A stretch of DNA of 34,093 bases from Bacillota bacterium. Its GTDB lineage: Bacteria; Bacillota; Clostridia; Lachnospirales; Lachnospiraceae. The stretch's first letter is position 1. Each line of letters starts with the position of its first letter. The stretch covers positions 1 to 34,093 of the forward strand of contig JAEZRJ010000037.1 of the NCBI GenBank assembly GCA_023412855.1, written 5' to 3'. The notes below the pieces were generated by a model. It was not told where the DNA came from. It worked only from the letters and a program-made list of their open reading frames with translations, and ran no database searches. Of the stretch, positions 7,378 to 14,843 are shown piece after piece. A program made the position numbers and the translations under genes.

Positions 7378-7722
7378 CTCAGTTCCTCCTCTTTCATCGC
7401 TTTTCTTTTATAAAATATAGGCTTTATTTTCCTACCTTCATAAGATATACTTTATGTTATAATTTGATTATAAGTTTTTATATTGTCAATTCTTTATACT
7501 ATTGTATATCTTTTTTGCAAAAAATGCACTAATATTATTACTTTAACATAATTATTCGTTACCGTTCAGCCTTCCATACTGCGAAACCAAAATTTTATTT
7601 CTATGCAAATTTGCGGGGGCTGCAAGCGCCAAAATGCAGTTTTATCGCATTTTATGTGCATACATGTCGCTGTTTAGCCGAATGCTAAACTGTAACAATT
7701 ATTCTATTTGCGGAGGCCAAAT
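7378..7722. other. Intergenic region between the nucleotidyltransferase and AraC genes
   Basis: This 345 bp gap between divergent genes is AT-rich in its left half. There the minus strand has a TTGACA near 7484-7489 with several TATAAT-like words nearby, but none at ideal spacing. The right half is filled by a 139 bp repeat element (7558-7696), which ends 26 bp before the AraC start codon. No further gene is visible. Confidence 0.6.
7558..7696. mobile_element. MITE-like element, family B (139 bp)
   Basis: The ends are GTTACCGTTCAGCC (7558-7571) and, read inward on the other strand, GTTACAGTTTAGC (7684-7696), so the terminal repeat is imperfect. An exact 8 bp direct repeat AATTATTC flanks it (7550-7557 and 7697-7704). 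No open frame is present. The ends share GTTACNGTT(C/T)A with family A, suggesting mobilisation by the same or a related transposase. A truncated relative lies at 23653-23702. Confidence 0.8.
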
Positions 7723-8631
7723 ATGTCTTACGAAAGTATCATTTTAAAAAAAGAATTTATCATAGACAACCTCGTTTCCATCCACCACTACGAATATATG
7801 AGCGCGTTTGTTCTAAAGGAAGAGACTCACCCGTTCTGGGAGCTTATCTGTGTGGACAAAGGCACCGTCAACGTAACCGTGAATCAGGAAACTCATACTC
7901 TGAACAAGGACGATATTATGTTTCTTAAGCCGGGAAAGGCTCACAGCGTGCAATCCAACGGCTCTGCAGCCCCACATTTGATTATCATCGGTTTCGAATG
8001 CGATTCTCCTTCCATGAGCTTCTTCGAACATCAGGTATTAGAGGTCACTCCTTCCGGAAGGACGCTGCTGGGAAATATTATCCGTGAGGCTTATCTCACC
8101 TATTCCGGCCGTATGGACGATCCGGGCTGTCAAGAGCTCATACGCAGGGAGGAAGCTTCCATCCCCTTCGCTTCCGAGCAGCTTATACAACTCTATCTGC
8201 TGCAGCTATTGATCCAGTTAAAACGGAGCGCCGGCATAAATAGTTCTTCCATCGCCGCCATTCCCAAGTCCTCCCGCCAAAGAGGAGAGGACGAGCTCTT
8301 TTATAAAATTATCGCCTATATGGAGGAGAACATCAACGCCAAGCTGACGATACAGCAGATATGCAAAGATAATCTGGTAGGGCGCTCCCTTTTGCAGAAG
8401 ATGTTCAAGGACCATACGAGCTGCGGCATCATCGATTATTTCACTATTATGAAGATAAATGCTGCCAAACAGCTCATATGCGGCCAGCAAATGAACTTCT
8501 CGCAGATTGCCGACAAGCTGGGATATAACTCCATCCATTATTTTTCCAGACAATTCAAGCATATCGCGGGCATGACTCCTTCCGAATATCAAGCTTCCGT
8601 CAAAGCCGGACAAGAGCCGCCCGCATTATAG
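7723..8631 (+). CDS. AraC-family transcriptional regulator with N-terminal cupin domain
   Basis: The 302-residue regulator has an N-terminal cupin-like sensor; HPFWELICVDKGTVNVTVN and DDIMFLKPGKAHSV are the two cupin strand motifs. The C-terminal ~100 residues are two helix-turn-helix units. The second is the strongly conserved MNFSQIADKLGYNSIHYFSRQFKHIAGMTPSEY block split across the AraC signature. I chose ATG 7723 because GGAGG (7712-7716) lies six bases before it; an upstream in-frame TTG at 7708 would put the ribosome site inside the gene. The family usually senses sugars or related small molecules. The effector and targets are unknown. The gene is convergent with the lipoprotein gene. 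Confidence 0.9.
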   Translation: MSYESIILKKEFIIDNLVSIHHYEYMSAFVLKEETHPFWELICVDKGTVNVTVNQETHTLNKDDIMFLKPGKAHSVQSNGSAAPHLIIIGFECDSPSMSFFEHQVLEVTPSGRTLLGNIIREAYLTYSGRMDDPGCQELIRREEASIPFASEQLIQLYLLQLLIQLKRSAGINSSSIAAIPKSSRQRGEDELFYKIIAYMEENINAKLTIQQICKDNLVGRSLLQKMFKDHTSCGIIDYFTIMKINAAKQLICGQQMNFSQIADKLGYNSIHYFSRQFKHIAGMTPSEYQASVKAGQEPPAL

Positions 8632-8667
8632 CATCGTATGATAGGCTGAGTAAAAGACTGTAAATAC

Positions 8668-10356
8668 TCATTCCTCAGGCAATTCCATTTCACCGCCCGG
8701 AGGCATCTGACCATCATCCGGCCTTTCGCTGCCCGAAGGCATCTGACTTCCGTCCGGCATCTCGCTGCCCTGCGGCGTCTGACCTCCATCCGGCCTCTCA
8801 CTGCCCTGCGGCATCTGACTTCCATCCGGTCGCTTCCCATCCCAGTTCATCTTTCCCCCTCCTCCGCCAAAGCCACTTAGCTGTCCATTGCTCGTAGATA
8901 TGCTGGATAACGTAATCGCTGCCGTCTGGTCGCCGCAAACCAAGGTGTAGGTCTCATCTTTTAAAAGCTCAGGAGTACTTATCAGAACCGACTGATATTG
9001 TTTCTGCGGCGTAACGGATATTATCACATTGCCGTCCGCATCGGTAAGCGTCGCTTCTGTTCCTGCCAAAGCTACGGAAGTAAGATTATTTAATAAGGAA
9101 TACTGGATTGAACTGTCCGAAAAGCCTTGCGCCATACCGGAGCTTGCGGTCACTACAAAAGTTCCTCCCGTAATCTGCGCACTTCCGTTATAATCCAAGC
9201 CAGCATTTCCGTTATCTTCAGGGCCGCTTACATAGGTGGTTCCTCCCGTTACATATATGGAGCCATTGCTGTCAATCCCATCTCCGCCTGCATCTATCGT
9301 AATTGTGCCGCCGTTTATGGCGATATAGCAGTTCGTATCATTTCCCATTTCTCCGCCCCTGTCAGAACCGCCGCTCTCTTCGGTCTCTGCAGAGCTGTTA
9401 CCTCTGGCCGCATTCAGTCCGTCATCCTGAACCATAATATCTATCGTACCTCCGTCAATAACTACGGCTGTTCCTTCAACTCCTTCCTGCCCATTCAAAA
9501 CGCTAATCTCTCCACCGCAAATATATACATAGCCTTTGGTAGCATCGTCGCCGTTTTTGGACTGTATTCCATTTCCATCCGTTACCGTCAAGTTAAAGAT
9601 TCCATCTCTAATCTTCACGCAATCCTTTCCGTTCAAAGCATCCTTTAACGCCGTGATATTGAGTGTTCCTCCGGTTATGATGAGGTCGTCCTTAGAAACG
9701 ATTCCATGCTTATAATTTCCGGTAATATTCAACACACCGCTGCCATTGATCGTTAAATCCGCCTTGCTGAAAATAACCGCGTCAACGTTATTGTCATCAC
9801 TCTGAACTCGCCCCGCGCCATCAGTCAGCGTGTTCTCACTTCCTTCTGCCAGAGTAATGAATACCTTATCCGCATTTTTAATATGTATGGGGGCATTGTC
9901 TGAGGAAAAAAGTGTAACTCCGTTCAACACAAGCTGCACTTTATCGGTATCCTCTGCATCCACTACGATTTGTCCGTCCGTAAGCGTTCCCGACATTACA
10001 TAGGTGCCCTCATCGCTAATTGTCACTACATTTCCCTCTGCCTTCGCCCCGTCTCCTGATACCTCGGCGCTGTCTCCTTTTAAAGCGATCAACACCGCCG
10101 TGCTCTCTTCATAACCTATGTCTAAATCTCTGGCCGTGAATTCTTTGTCCACCTCTACCTGCGATTCCGCAGCTACTGATGCCGACGTCTGCACACTCGG
10201 ATCGCTTTCCGAAGCGGTCTGCGTACTGGCCGCTACTTCTTCCGCTCCCTGCGTATTGGTTCCTTGTGAGTTTCCGCAGCCCGCTATAAGAGCTGCCACA
10301 AGCAAGGCTGCCGTCAAGCCTTTCCACCTTTTTCTTTTTTTATTTTTCATATTCAT
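8668..10356 (-). CDS. Carbohydrate-binding-domain (DUF4353-type) beta-helix lipoprotein
   Basis: The 562-residue protein begins with a lysine/arginine-rich start, a hydrophobic stretch (~13-25) and a lipobox LIAGC (Cys27), so it should be a surface lipoprotein. A Ser/Thr/Gln/Glu-rich linker (~30-65) leads to a long region of short beta-strand repeats (TINGSGVLNITGNYKHGIVSK, DGIFNLTVTDGNGIQSKN and similar) typical of the DUF4353 carbohydrate-binding group. The C-terminus ends in four 12-residue repeats rich in Pro, Gly, Ser and acidic residues (508-555). It is the last gene of an operon with a VTC-domain enzyme and a DUF4956 membrane protein, a recurrent trio in Firmicutes. Its ligand is unknown. 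Confidence 0.82.
   Translation of the reverse strand: MNMKNKKRKRWKGLTAALLVAALIAGCGNSQGTNTQGAEEVAASTQTASESDPSVQTSASVAAESQVEVDKEFTARDLDIGYEESTAVLIALKGDSAEVSGDGAKAEGNVVTISDEGTYVMSGTLTDGQIVVDAEDTDKVQLVLNGVTLFSSDNAPIHIKNADKVFITLAEGSENTLTDGAGRVQSDDNNVDAVIFSKADLTINGSGVLNITGNYKHGIVSKDDLIITGGTLNITALKDALNGKDCVKIRDGIFNLTVTDGNGIQSKNGDDATKGYVYICGGEISVLNGQEGVEGTAVVIDGGTIDIMVQDDGLNAARGNSSAETEESGGSDRGGEMGNDTNCYIAINGGTITIDAGGDGIDSNGSIYVTGGTTYVSGPEDNGNAGLDYNGSAQITGGTFVVTASSGMAQGFSDSSIQYSLLNNLTSVALAGTEATLTDADGNVIISVTPQKQYQSVLISTPELLKDETYTLVCGDQTAAITLSSISTSNGQLSGFGGGGGKMNWDGKRPDGSQMPQGSERPDGGQTPQGSEMPDGSQMPSGSERPDDGQMPPGGEMELPEE
8692..8835 (-). repeat. Four tandem 36 bp units encoding a 12-residue Pro/Gly repeat
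   Basis: The lipoprotein C-terminus reads as four units on the pattern E-R/M-P-D-G-x-Q-M/T-P-x-G-S (residues 508-555). The period is exactly 36 bp, so the copy number could vary by slippage without a frameshift. Confidence 0.85.
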
Positions 10357-10419
10357 ATCCTTACCTTTCTCATTAATAGCCTTATCTTATTTCATTAGAA
10401 CCCTGCCATTACGTTTATA

Positions 10420-11085
10420 TTAAAGCTCTTCGCTTCCAAAGCATATTCTTCCGCAGGTTATTTCCAAATTCCCGTTTCTGCATCGTAAATCATCGATAAA
10501 TTCCTTTTCCTGCTCCTTATCCCGCAGTGCAATCCGATACTCCAGCTTGTAGATACTGCCCATATTGGCAGTCTTCACTCTGATAAGCTGTGATTTCGTC
10601 GTATATTTCTCGAATAAATCGTCGAATACTCCGGTATAGTCAAGGCCCTCCGGTATGGTAATCCTCAGTTCCTTGTCCTTCTGCCCCGGCTCACCGAAAT
10701 CAGTGATATTATAAAGGATGCTCACGCCTCCAACAATTACCACAAAAATTATAGCTGCCGCAATATATCCGGTACCAGTGGCAAGACCTATTGCCATGGA
10801 AAGAAAAATGCTGCTGATTTCCTTAGCGCTTCCCGGTATGGAACGAAAACGCACAAGGCTGAAGGCACCCATTACGGCTATTCCGGTTCCCAAATTTCCG
10901 TTTACCAGCATGATCACCATCTGTACCATGGCCGGAAGCAGCGCCAATGTCATAATAAAGCCCTTGCTGCTGTCGTTGTATCTGCTGTGTATCCAAGCGA
11001 TAGCCGCCCCCAGAAGCAAGGAACAAGCGATGCAGATCAAAAAGCTCTGTATGGAAAATGTATCGGTTAATATCGAGTTAAGCAT
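10420..11085 (-). CDS. DUF4956 family membrane protein
   Basis: The 221-residue protein has about four membrane segments in its first ~130 residues (for example FLICIACSLLLGAAIAWI and YIAAAIIFVVIVGGVSIL). The conserved central stretch GAFSLVRFRSIPGSAKEI is followed by a cytosolic domain (~135-221) of alpha/beta character. The GAFSLVRFRS motif and the size match DUF4956 proteins, which commonly sit next to VTC polyphosphate-polymerase-like genes. Its ATG lies eight bases inside the 3' end of the VTC gene, so translation is coupled. No biochemical function is established that I can name; a channel or translocation role for the product of the neighbouring enzyme is inference. Confidence 0.85.
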   Translation of the reverse strand: MLNSILTDTFSIQSFLICIACSLLLGAAIAWIHSRYNDSSKGFIMTLALLPAMVQMVIMLVNGNLGTGIAVMGAFSLVRFRSIPGSAKEISSIFLSMAIGLATGTGYIAAAIIFVVIVGGVSILYNITDFGEPGQKDKELRITIPEGLDYTGVFDDLFEKYTTKSQLIRVKTANMGSIYKLEYRIALRDKEQEKEFIDDLRCRNGNLEITCGRICFGSEEL

Positions 11086-11824
11086 ATTTTATCTCTCCTT
11101 TTCGTATCGTAACTTCATTTTTCTTTTCTATATTTTGCCGGGAATACTCATAGCCCCTCCCGTATTTTGAAAAAGACACCGGATAGATGCTCAGTTCATC
11201 CAGCATATGGGAAAGCCATAAGGGCATTGCACCCGCAATCTTAATTTCCATAAGTCTCTGTCCCTTTTTCAGCAAGGGATTGCCCCATACTCCCGCTTCC
11301 AGGTACAGCTCTTCTTCCCTCCACAATATATCACTGTCGAAGGTAATCCGCAGTTTTGAATCCTCAATGCCGTACATGGCAATTCTATTATACGAGATGT
11401 ACATGGCAGGCTGTAAATTTTTGTAAAACTTCAGAAACCAGTCGATTTCCCGAACGATTTGGCTTGCCCGCGGCGCAGGAAGGTTGTCGTAAAGATAATG
11501 TTCGCTTTCTGTCAGCTCCATTTCTTCTCTCCTCTTGTATACGATTCCCTTATATTTCTTCTTCAGTTCCACGAATACCGGAGTACCCTCCGCAGGCGTT
11601 CCATAGCTTCTAAGCCTTAGCTTTTCTTTATATACAGGCTTCTCTAATGAACTGCAGATCAACTGATGGTTTGGTGTATCGAAGTAGATGTTACATATTG
11701 TGGTCTTACCAAAATGGTCAATGACCATATGATCCTCCAGCCGCTCTTTTAACAATTTATATGTATTCTCACTGAGTAAATATTTCTTTTCATACCGTTT
11801 AAAGGTTCCCTGGTATTGGCTCAT
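11078..11824 (-). CDS. VTC-domain protein (polyphosphate polymerase-like)
   Basis: The 248-residue soluble protein has the triphosphate-tunnel fold of the VTC catalytic domain, which in yeast Vtc4 makes polyphosphate from ATP. Signature parts are the N-terminal RYEKKYLL, NIYFDTP, the basic strands KLRLRSYG and VFVELKKKYKGIVYKRR, then ISYNRIAMYG, LRITFD, and LMEIKIAG near the end. These supply the basic and acidic tunnel walls. I chose ATG 11824, with AGGAGGG seven bases upstream, over an in-frame ATG at 11842 that lies before that site. It is the first gene of the VTC/DUF4956/lipoprotein operon, and its promoter carries phased repeats shared with the promoter of the nearby two-component system. 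Activity in bacteria of this type is inferred. Confidence 0.86.
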   Translation of the reverse strand: MSQYQGTFKRYEKKYLLSENTYKLLKERLEDHMVIDHFGKTTICNIYFDTPNHQLICSSLEKPVYKEKLRLRSYGTPAEGTPVFVELKKKYKGIVYKRREEMELTESEHYLYDNLPAPRASQIVREIDWFLKFYKNLQPAMYISYNRIAMYGIEDSKLRITFDSDILWREEELYLEAGVWGNPLLKKGQRLMEIKIAGAMPLWLSHMLDELSIYPVSFSKYGRGYEYSRQNIEKKNEVTIRKGEIKYA

Positions 11825-11866
11825 CCTAATCCCTCCTATCATTTGCGTGTTGCTTTTGATAGGTTC

Positions 11867-11922
11867 ATTGTATCGCCTGTACCTAAAACGAACCTTAAAC
11901 TTTACTTTAAATTTACTTAAAG
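11867..11922 (-). promoter_or_regulatory. VTC-operon promoter with four 11-bp-phased repeats
   Basis: Read on the plus strand, CTAAAAC (11883), CTTAAAC (11894), CTTTAAA (11905) and CTTAAAG (11916) begin exactly 11 bp apart. On the minus strand a -10-like TACAAT (11867-11872) lies nine bases downstream of the first box. No good -35 is present, as expected for an activator-dependent promoter. The same boxes and the same nine-base gap occur at 16833-16865 before the two-component genes. OmpR-family regulators bind such 11-bp direct repeats. Confidence 0.7.
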
Positions 11923-11926
11923 TTTA

Positions 11927-12808
11927 TTATAAATTCTGTTCGAGTACAAAATCCCAAAACACTTGCGCATTGGTAGGCAGCACGTGATGTCGTTTGCGGA
12001 TCATAGATAAATAGGAAATGTACTCCGGAGAAATGATATTTAAGTATGCTAATTTGCCGTTATCGGTATACCGCTTCACGGAAATAGGACTGATGGCGAT
12101 TCCCATATTGGATATGATCAAAGGGATAATACTCGAAATCTGATTATACAGACAAAATACATGACATGGTTTTGAAATTTCCAAAAACCAATTATGAATT
12201 TCGCTTTGTAAAGGCTGTCTTGAAGGAATAAACAAAGGTTCCTCACACAGCTCGTCCAATTGAATCGTCGTCTGTGCCGCCAGTGGATGGTCCTTGCTTA
12301 CAACCGCTATCCAAGTTTCTTTTTTCAGGGAAACCGTTTCAAAATTCGATGAGTTAAAAGGCTCGCGGATAAAGCCGATTTCGGCTATTCCCTGCTCCAG
12401 CCGCTGACATATATCATTGCTGTTGCCGCACCATATATCATAGCTGATGAGAGGGTATCTCTTTTGAAAAGTGGGAATAATATCGGGCAGTATACTGGCA
12501 CTGCATGTCTCCGTCACGTCGATAGAAAGAAATCCTTTTACGATTTGCTCTCCCATCTGCGTTAGCTGCTGGGTCGTATGATTGGCCATATTTAAAATAT
12601 GTTCTGCCTGCTGCGCTAAATATTTACCTTCTTCAGTCAACTGAATCTTACGCTTTCCGCGAATGAACAGCGTAACGCCCAGCTCCGACTCAAGCTGTGC
12701 CAGCTGGCGGCTTAAAGGAGGCTGGGAAATATTCAGCTTCCTGGCCGCGTGTGTAATATTTAGTTCCTGAGCCACGGTAAGAAAATATTGTAATGTTCTT
12801 AATTCCAT
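11927..12808 (-). CDS. LysR-family transcriptional regulator
   Basis: The 293-residue regulator has the LysR helix-turn-helix at the N-terminus (LQYFLTVAQELNITHAARKLNISQPPLSRQLAQLE split across residues ~5-40) and a periplasmic-binding-like effector domain (~90-290). I chose ATG 12808 because AAAGG lies about nine bases before it; the longer frame needs a TTG that overlaps that site. It is divergent from a DUF1275 membrane protein gene and an aldo/keto reductase gene, the normal LysR arrangement, so it probably controls them. A 150 bp mobile repeat now sits between the divergent genes and may have altered the shared promoter region. The effector is unknown. Confidence 0.9.
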   Translation of the reverse strand: MELRTLQYFLTVAQELNITHAARKLNISQPPLSRQLAQLESELGVTLFIRGKRKIQLTEEGKYLAQQAEHILNMANHTTQQLTQMGEQIVKGFLSIDVTETCSASILPDIIPTFQKRYPLISYDIWCGNSNDICQRLEQGIAEIGFIREPFNSSNFETVSLKKETWIAVVSKDHPLAAQTTIQLDELCEEPLFIPSRQPLQSEIHNWFLEISKPCHVFCLYNQISSIIPLIISNMGIAISPISVKRYTDNGKLAYLNIISPEYISYLSMIRKRHHVLPTNAQVFWDFVLEQNL

Positions 12809-12906
12809 ATTTATGATACCTTTCAAGTATGATATAGGATATATTATATGTATTTTAGATAATCAAGTCAATGTGCTATTCTATTGTGCGTAGTATTTTA
12901 TATTTA

Positions 12907-13056
12907 GTTACTGTTCACTCCGTTCTCAGTAACGCATGATATTCTGCAATGCAAACTTTTTGCATTTAAATTCGCTTCACGAAGCAGAAATTATCTTTTG
13001 CATCACGTTCTTTCGTAGCTTAACAGCAAGTGTTAAACTACTGTGTGAACAGTAAC
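12907..13056. mobile_element. MITE-like element, family A, copy 2 (150 bp)
   Basis: It has the same perfect 12 bp ends as the copy at 5637: GTTACTGTTCAC (12907-12918) and GTGAACAGTAAC (13045-13056). Flanks are TATATTTA (12899-12906) and CATATTTA (13057-13064), an 8 bp target repeat with one mismatch. The internal sequence aligns with copy 1 throughout, apart from scattered changes and ~17 extra bases near 12951-12967 (a TGCAAACTTTTTGCA hairpin). It lies in the LysR/DUF1275 divergent promoter region, 25 bp from the first possible start. Confidence 0.85.
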
Positions 13057-13093
13057 CATATTTACAGGTTATGAGAAAGGCATGGTTATCATT

Positions 13094-13786
13094 ATGGTTA
13101 AATGGATCAGAAATGAAATAGATTTACTTTTACATTATAATATGTCGATGGTCGGCGGTTTCTTGGGAGCGTACGCCTTATTGGAGAGAGGGGGGAATTT
13201 CGGTTCCTCACAAACTTCAAATATGATATATCTAATGGTCGGCTGGCTTCATGGAAGTGCGAGCGAAATACTGGTTCATACATTCTCACTGCTCATCTAC
13301 ATCATTACGTTGATCATCGCTTTTCTTCTGCCGAAATATGTTAAGGCAGATATGCGCTGCATTTGTATCATTGTGGAAATGATAGGCGTTTTATTTGCAG
13401 GCTTTTTGCCTGCCGGAATGAATCCTATCATCGCTCTTTACCCTATCTTTGCGATGACCGGCTTACAATGGGGGACCTTCAGCGGAGCAAAGGGATATTC
13501 CAGCTCCACCATTTTTTCTACAAACAATTTAAGACAGACTGTTTATTCCTGCACAGAATATTGCCGTACAAAGGAATCCTCCGAGCTGCAAAAATTTAAA
13601 TTTTTTATGTCAACTCTTGTTTTTTATCATTTGGGCGTCGTCCTTGGATTTCTTTCAGTAGTGAGCTTAGACATAATAGGGATTTGGATATGCATCGTTC
13701 CGCTTATTATTGCCTTTACCTTATTAACTGTAGCAACCACAGCGATCCGTAAAGCAGATTTTGAAAACCTCGCTCAAAGGTCTTGA
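13094..13786 (+). CDS. YoaK/DUF1275 family membrane protein
   Basis: The 230-residue protein has six or so membrane segments and the DUF1275 pattern: an early GGFLGAYALLERGGNFGSSQTSNMIYL stretch (a conserved small-residue/Gln-Thr-Asn motif after the first helix), a central MTGLQWGTF, and the FSTNNLRQT segment. The family's transport role is not firmly known. Two starts are possible, 13082 and 13094; GAGAAAGG (13073-13080) is too close to the first, so I chose the second, though its spacing of 13 is long. An aldo/keto reductase gene follows on the same strand after 61 bp. A divergent LysR gene is the likely regulator. Confidence 0.83.
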   Translation: MVKWIRNEIDLLLHYNMSMVGGFLGAYALLERGGNFGSSQTSNMIYLMVGWLHGSASEILVHTFSLLIYIITLIIAFLLPKYVKADMRCICIIVEMIGVLFAGFLPAGMNPIIALYPIFAMTGLQWGTFSGAKGYSSSTIFSTNNLRQTVYSCTEYCRTKESSELQKFKFFMSTLVFYHLGVVLGFLSVVSLDIIGIWICIVPLIIAFTLLTVATTAIRKADFENLAQRS

Positions 13787-13847
13787 CTTCCCTTATATTT
13801 AAGGCAATACTATGGATAGCACCAATAACAGTATAAGGAGAAAAATT

Positions 13848-14843
13848 ATGTACGAAGCATCTTCTTCACGCTATCAATCTATGACTTATTATCATTGCGG
13901 CGGCAGCGGCCTTCAATTGCCGGCTATTTCTCTCGGCCTTTGGCACAACTTCGGAGATACCGCTTCCTATGAAAATATGAAGCAGCTATGCTTCACCGCC
14001 TTCGATAACGGCATCACTCATTTCGATCTGGCGAACAACTACGGCCCTGCTCCCGGCAGCGCTGAAAAAAATCTGGGACTTTTGCTGGAAGAACATTTCA
14101 AGACATACCGCGACGAGCTGATCATCAGTACGAAGGCCGGCTATGATATGTGGGAGGGCCCCTACGGCAACTGGGGCAGCCGTAAATATCTCATCGCCAG
14201 TCTGGACCAGAGCCTGAGGCGTATGGGGTTGGATTATGTCGATATTTTCTATCATCACCGCATGGACCCCGACACTCCCTTAGAAGAGACTATGGGGGCG
14301 CTGGCACAGTGTGTAACAAGCGGCAAAGCGCTGTATGTAGGGCTTTCCAACTATGACGGAGAAACCTTGAAAAAGGCTTCCGCTATATTGGACGAACTGC
14401 ACTGCCCCTTCATCATCAATCAAAACAGATATTCTATCTTCGACCGTTCCATCGAAGAAAATGGCCTGAAGAAGACCGCTGTAAAGTTGAAAAAGGGAAT
14501 TATCGCGTTCAGCCCTTTAGCTCAGGGCATGCTCACCGACCGATATTTGAATGGCATCCCGCAGGACAGCCGCATTATGACCGACGGACGCTTCCTGACA
14601 GGCTCTTCTTTGACCGAGGAGAAACTGGCTCAAATACAGAAGCTCAGTGGAATGGCGAAAGACAGGGGACAGACCTTGGCAGAAATGGCATTAAGCTGGA
14701 TCCTTCGCGACGGCATGGTAACCAGTGTTCTGATCGGCGCATCCAAACCGTCGCAGATTCTCGATAACATCAAGGCATTGGCGAATACGTCCTTTACAAC
14801 GGACGAGCTTGAGCAAATCGATAATATTACAAAATTACAGTAA
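13848..14843 (+). CDS. Aldo/keto reductase (YghZ/Gpr-like, AKR14 group)
   Basis: The 331-residue NADPH-dependent reductase should act on aldehydes. The catalytic tetrad is visible: Asp60 (THFDLANNYG), Tyr65, Lys96 (ISTKAG) and His137 (YHHR). The substrate and cofactor segments resemble the L-glyceraldehyde-3-phosphate reductase group (MWEGPYGNWGSRKYL, FSPLAQGMLTDRYL, and the C-terminal GASKPSQILDN). I chose ATG 13848 because AAGGAG (13835-13840) lies seven bases before it. It probably shares a transcript with the DUF1275 gene. Its 3' end overlaps the 3' end of the convergent histidine kinase gene by 17 bp. Confidence 0.92.
   Translation: MYEASSSRYQSMTYYHCGGSGLQLPAISLGLWHNFGDTASYENMKQLCFTAFDNGITHFDLANNYGPAPGSAEKNLGLLLEEHFKTYRDELIISTKAGYDMWEGPYGNWGSRKYLIASLDQSLRRMGLDYVDIFYHHRMDPDTPLEETMGALAQCVTSGKALYVGLSNYDGETLKKASAILDELHCPFIINQNRYSIFDRSIEENGLKKTAVKLKKGIIAFSPLAQGMLTDRYLNGIPQDSRIMTDGRFLTGSSLTEEKLAQIQKLSGMAKDRGQTLAEMALSWILRDGMVTSVLIGASKPSQILDNIKALANTSFTTDELEQIDNITKLQ

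Noticed and set aside
8692..8835. A non-coding satellite or CRISPR from the 36 bp tandem repeats
   Set aside because: The repeats are contiguous without spacers and stay in frame within the lipoprotein gene.
9127..9648. Open frame of 173 codons on the plus strand opposite the lipoprotein gene
   Set aside because: It is the antisense shadow of the beta-helix repeats, with no ribosome binding site and no recognisable domain.
11883..11922. A CRISPR-like array from the regularly spaced repeats
   Set aside because: The repeats are 6-7 bp with an 11 bp period, which fits regulator binding boxes and not repeat-spacer units.
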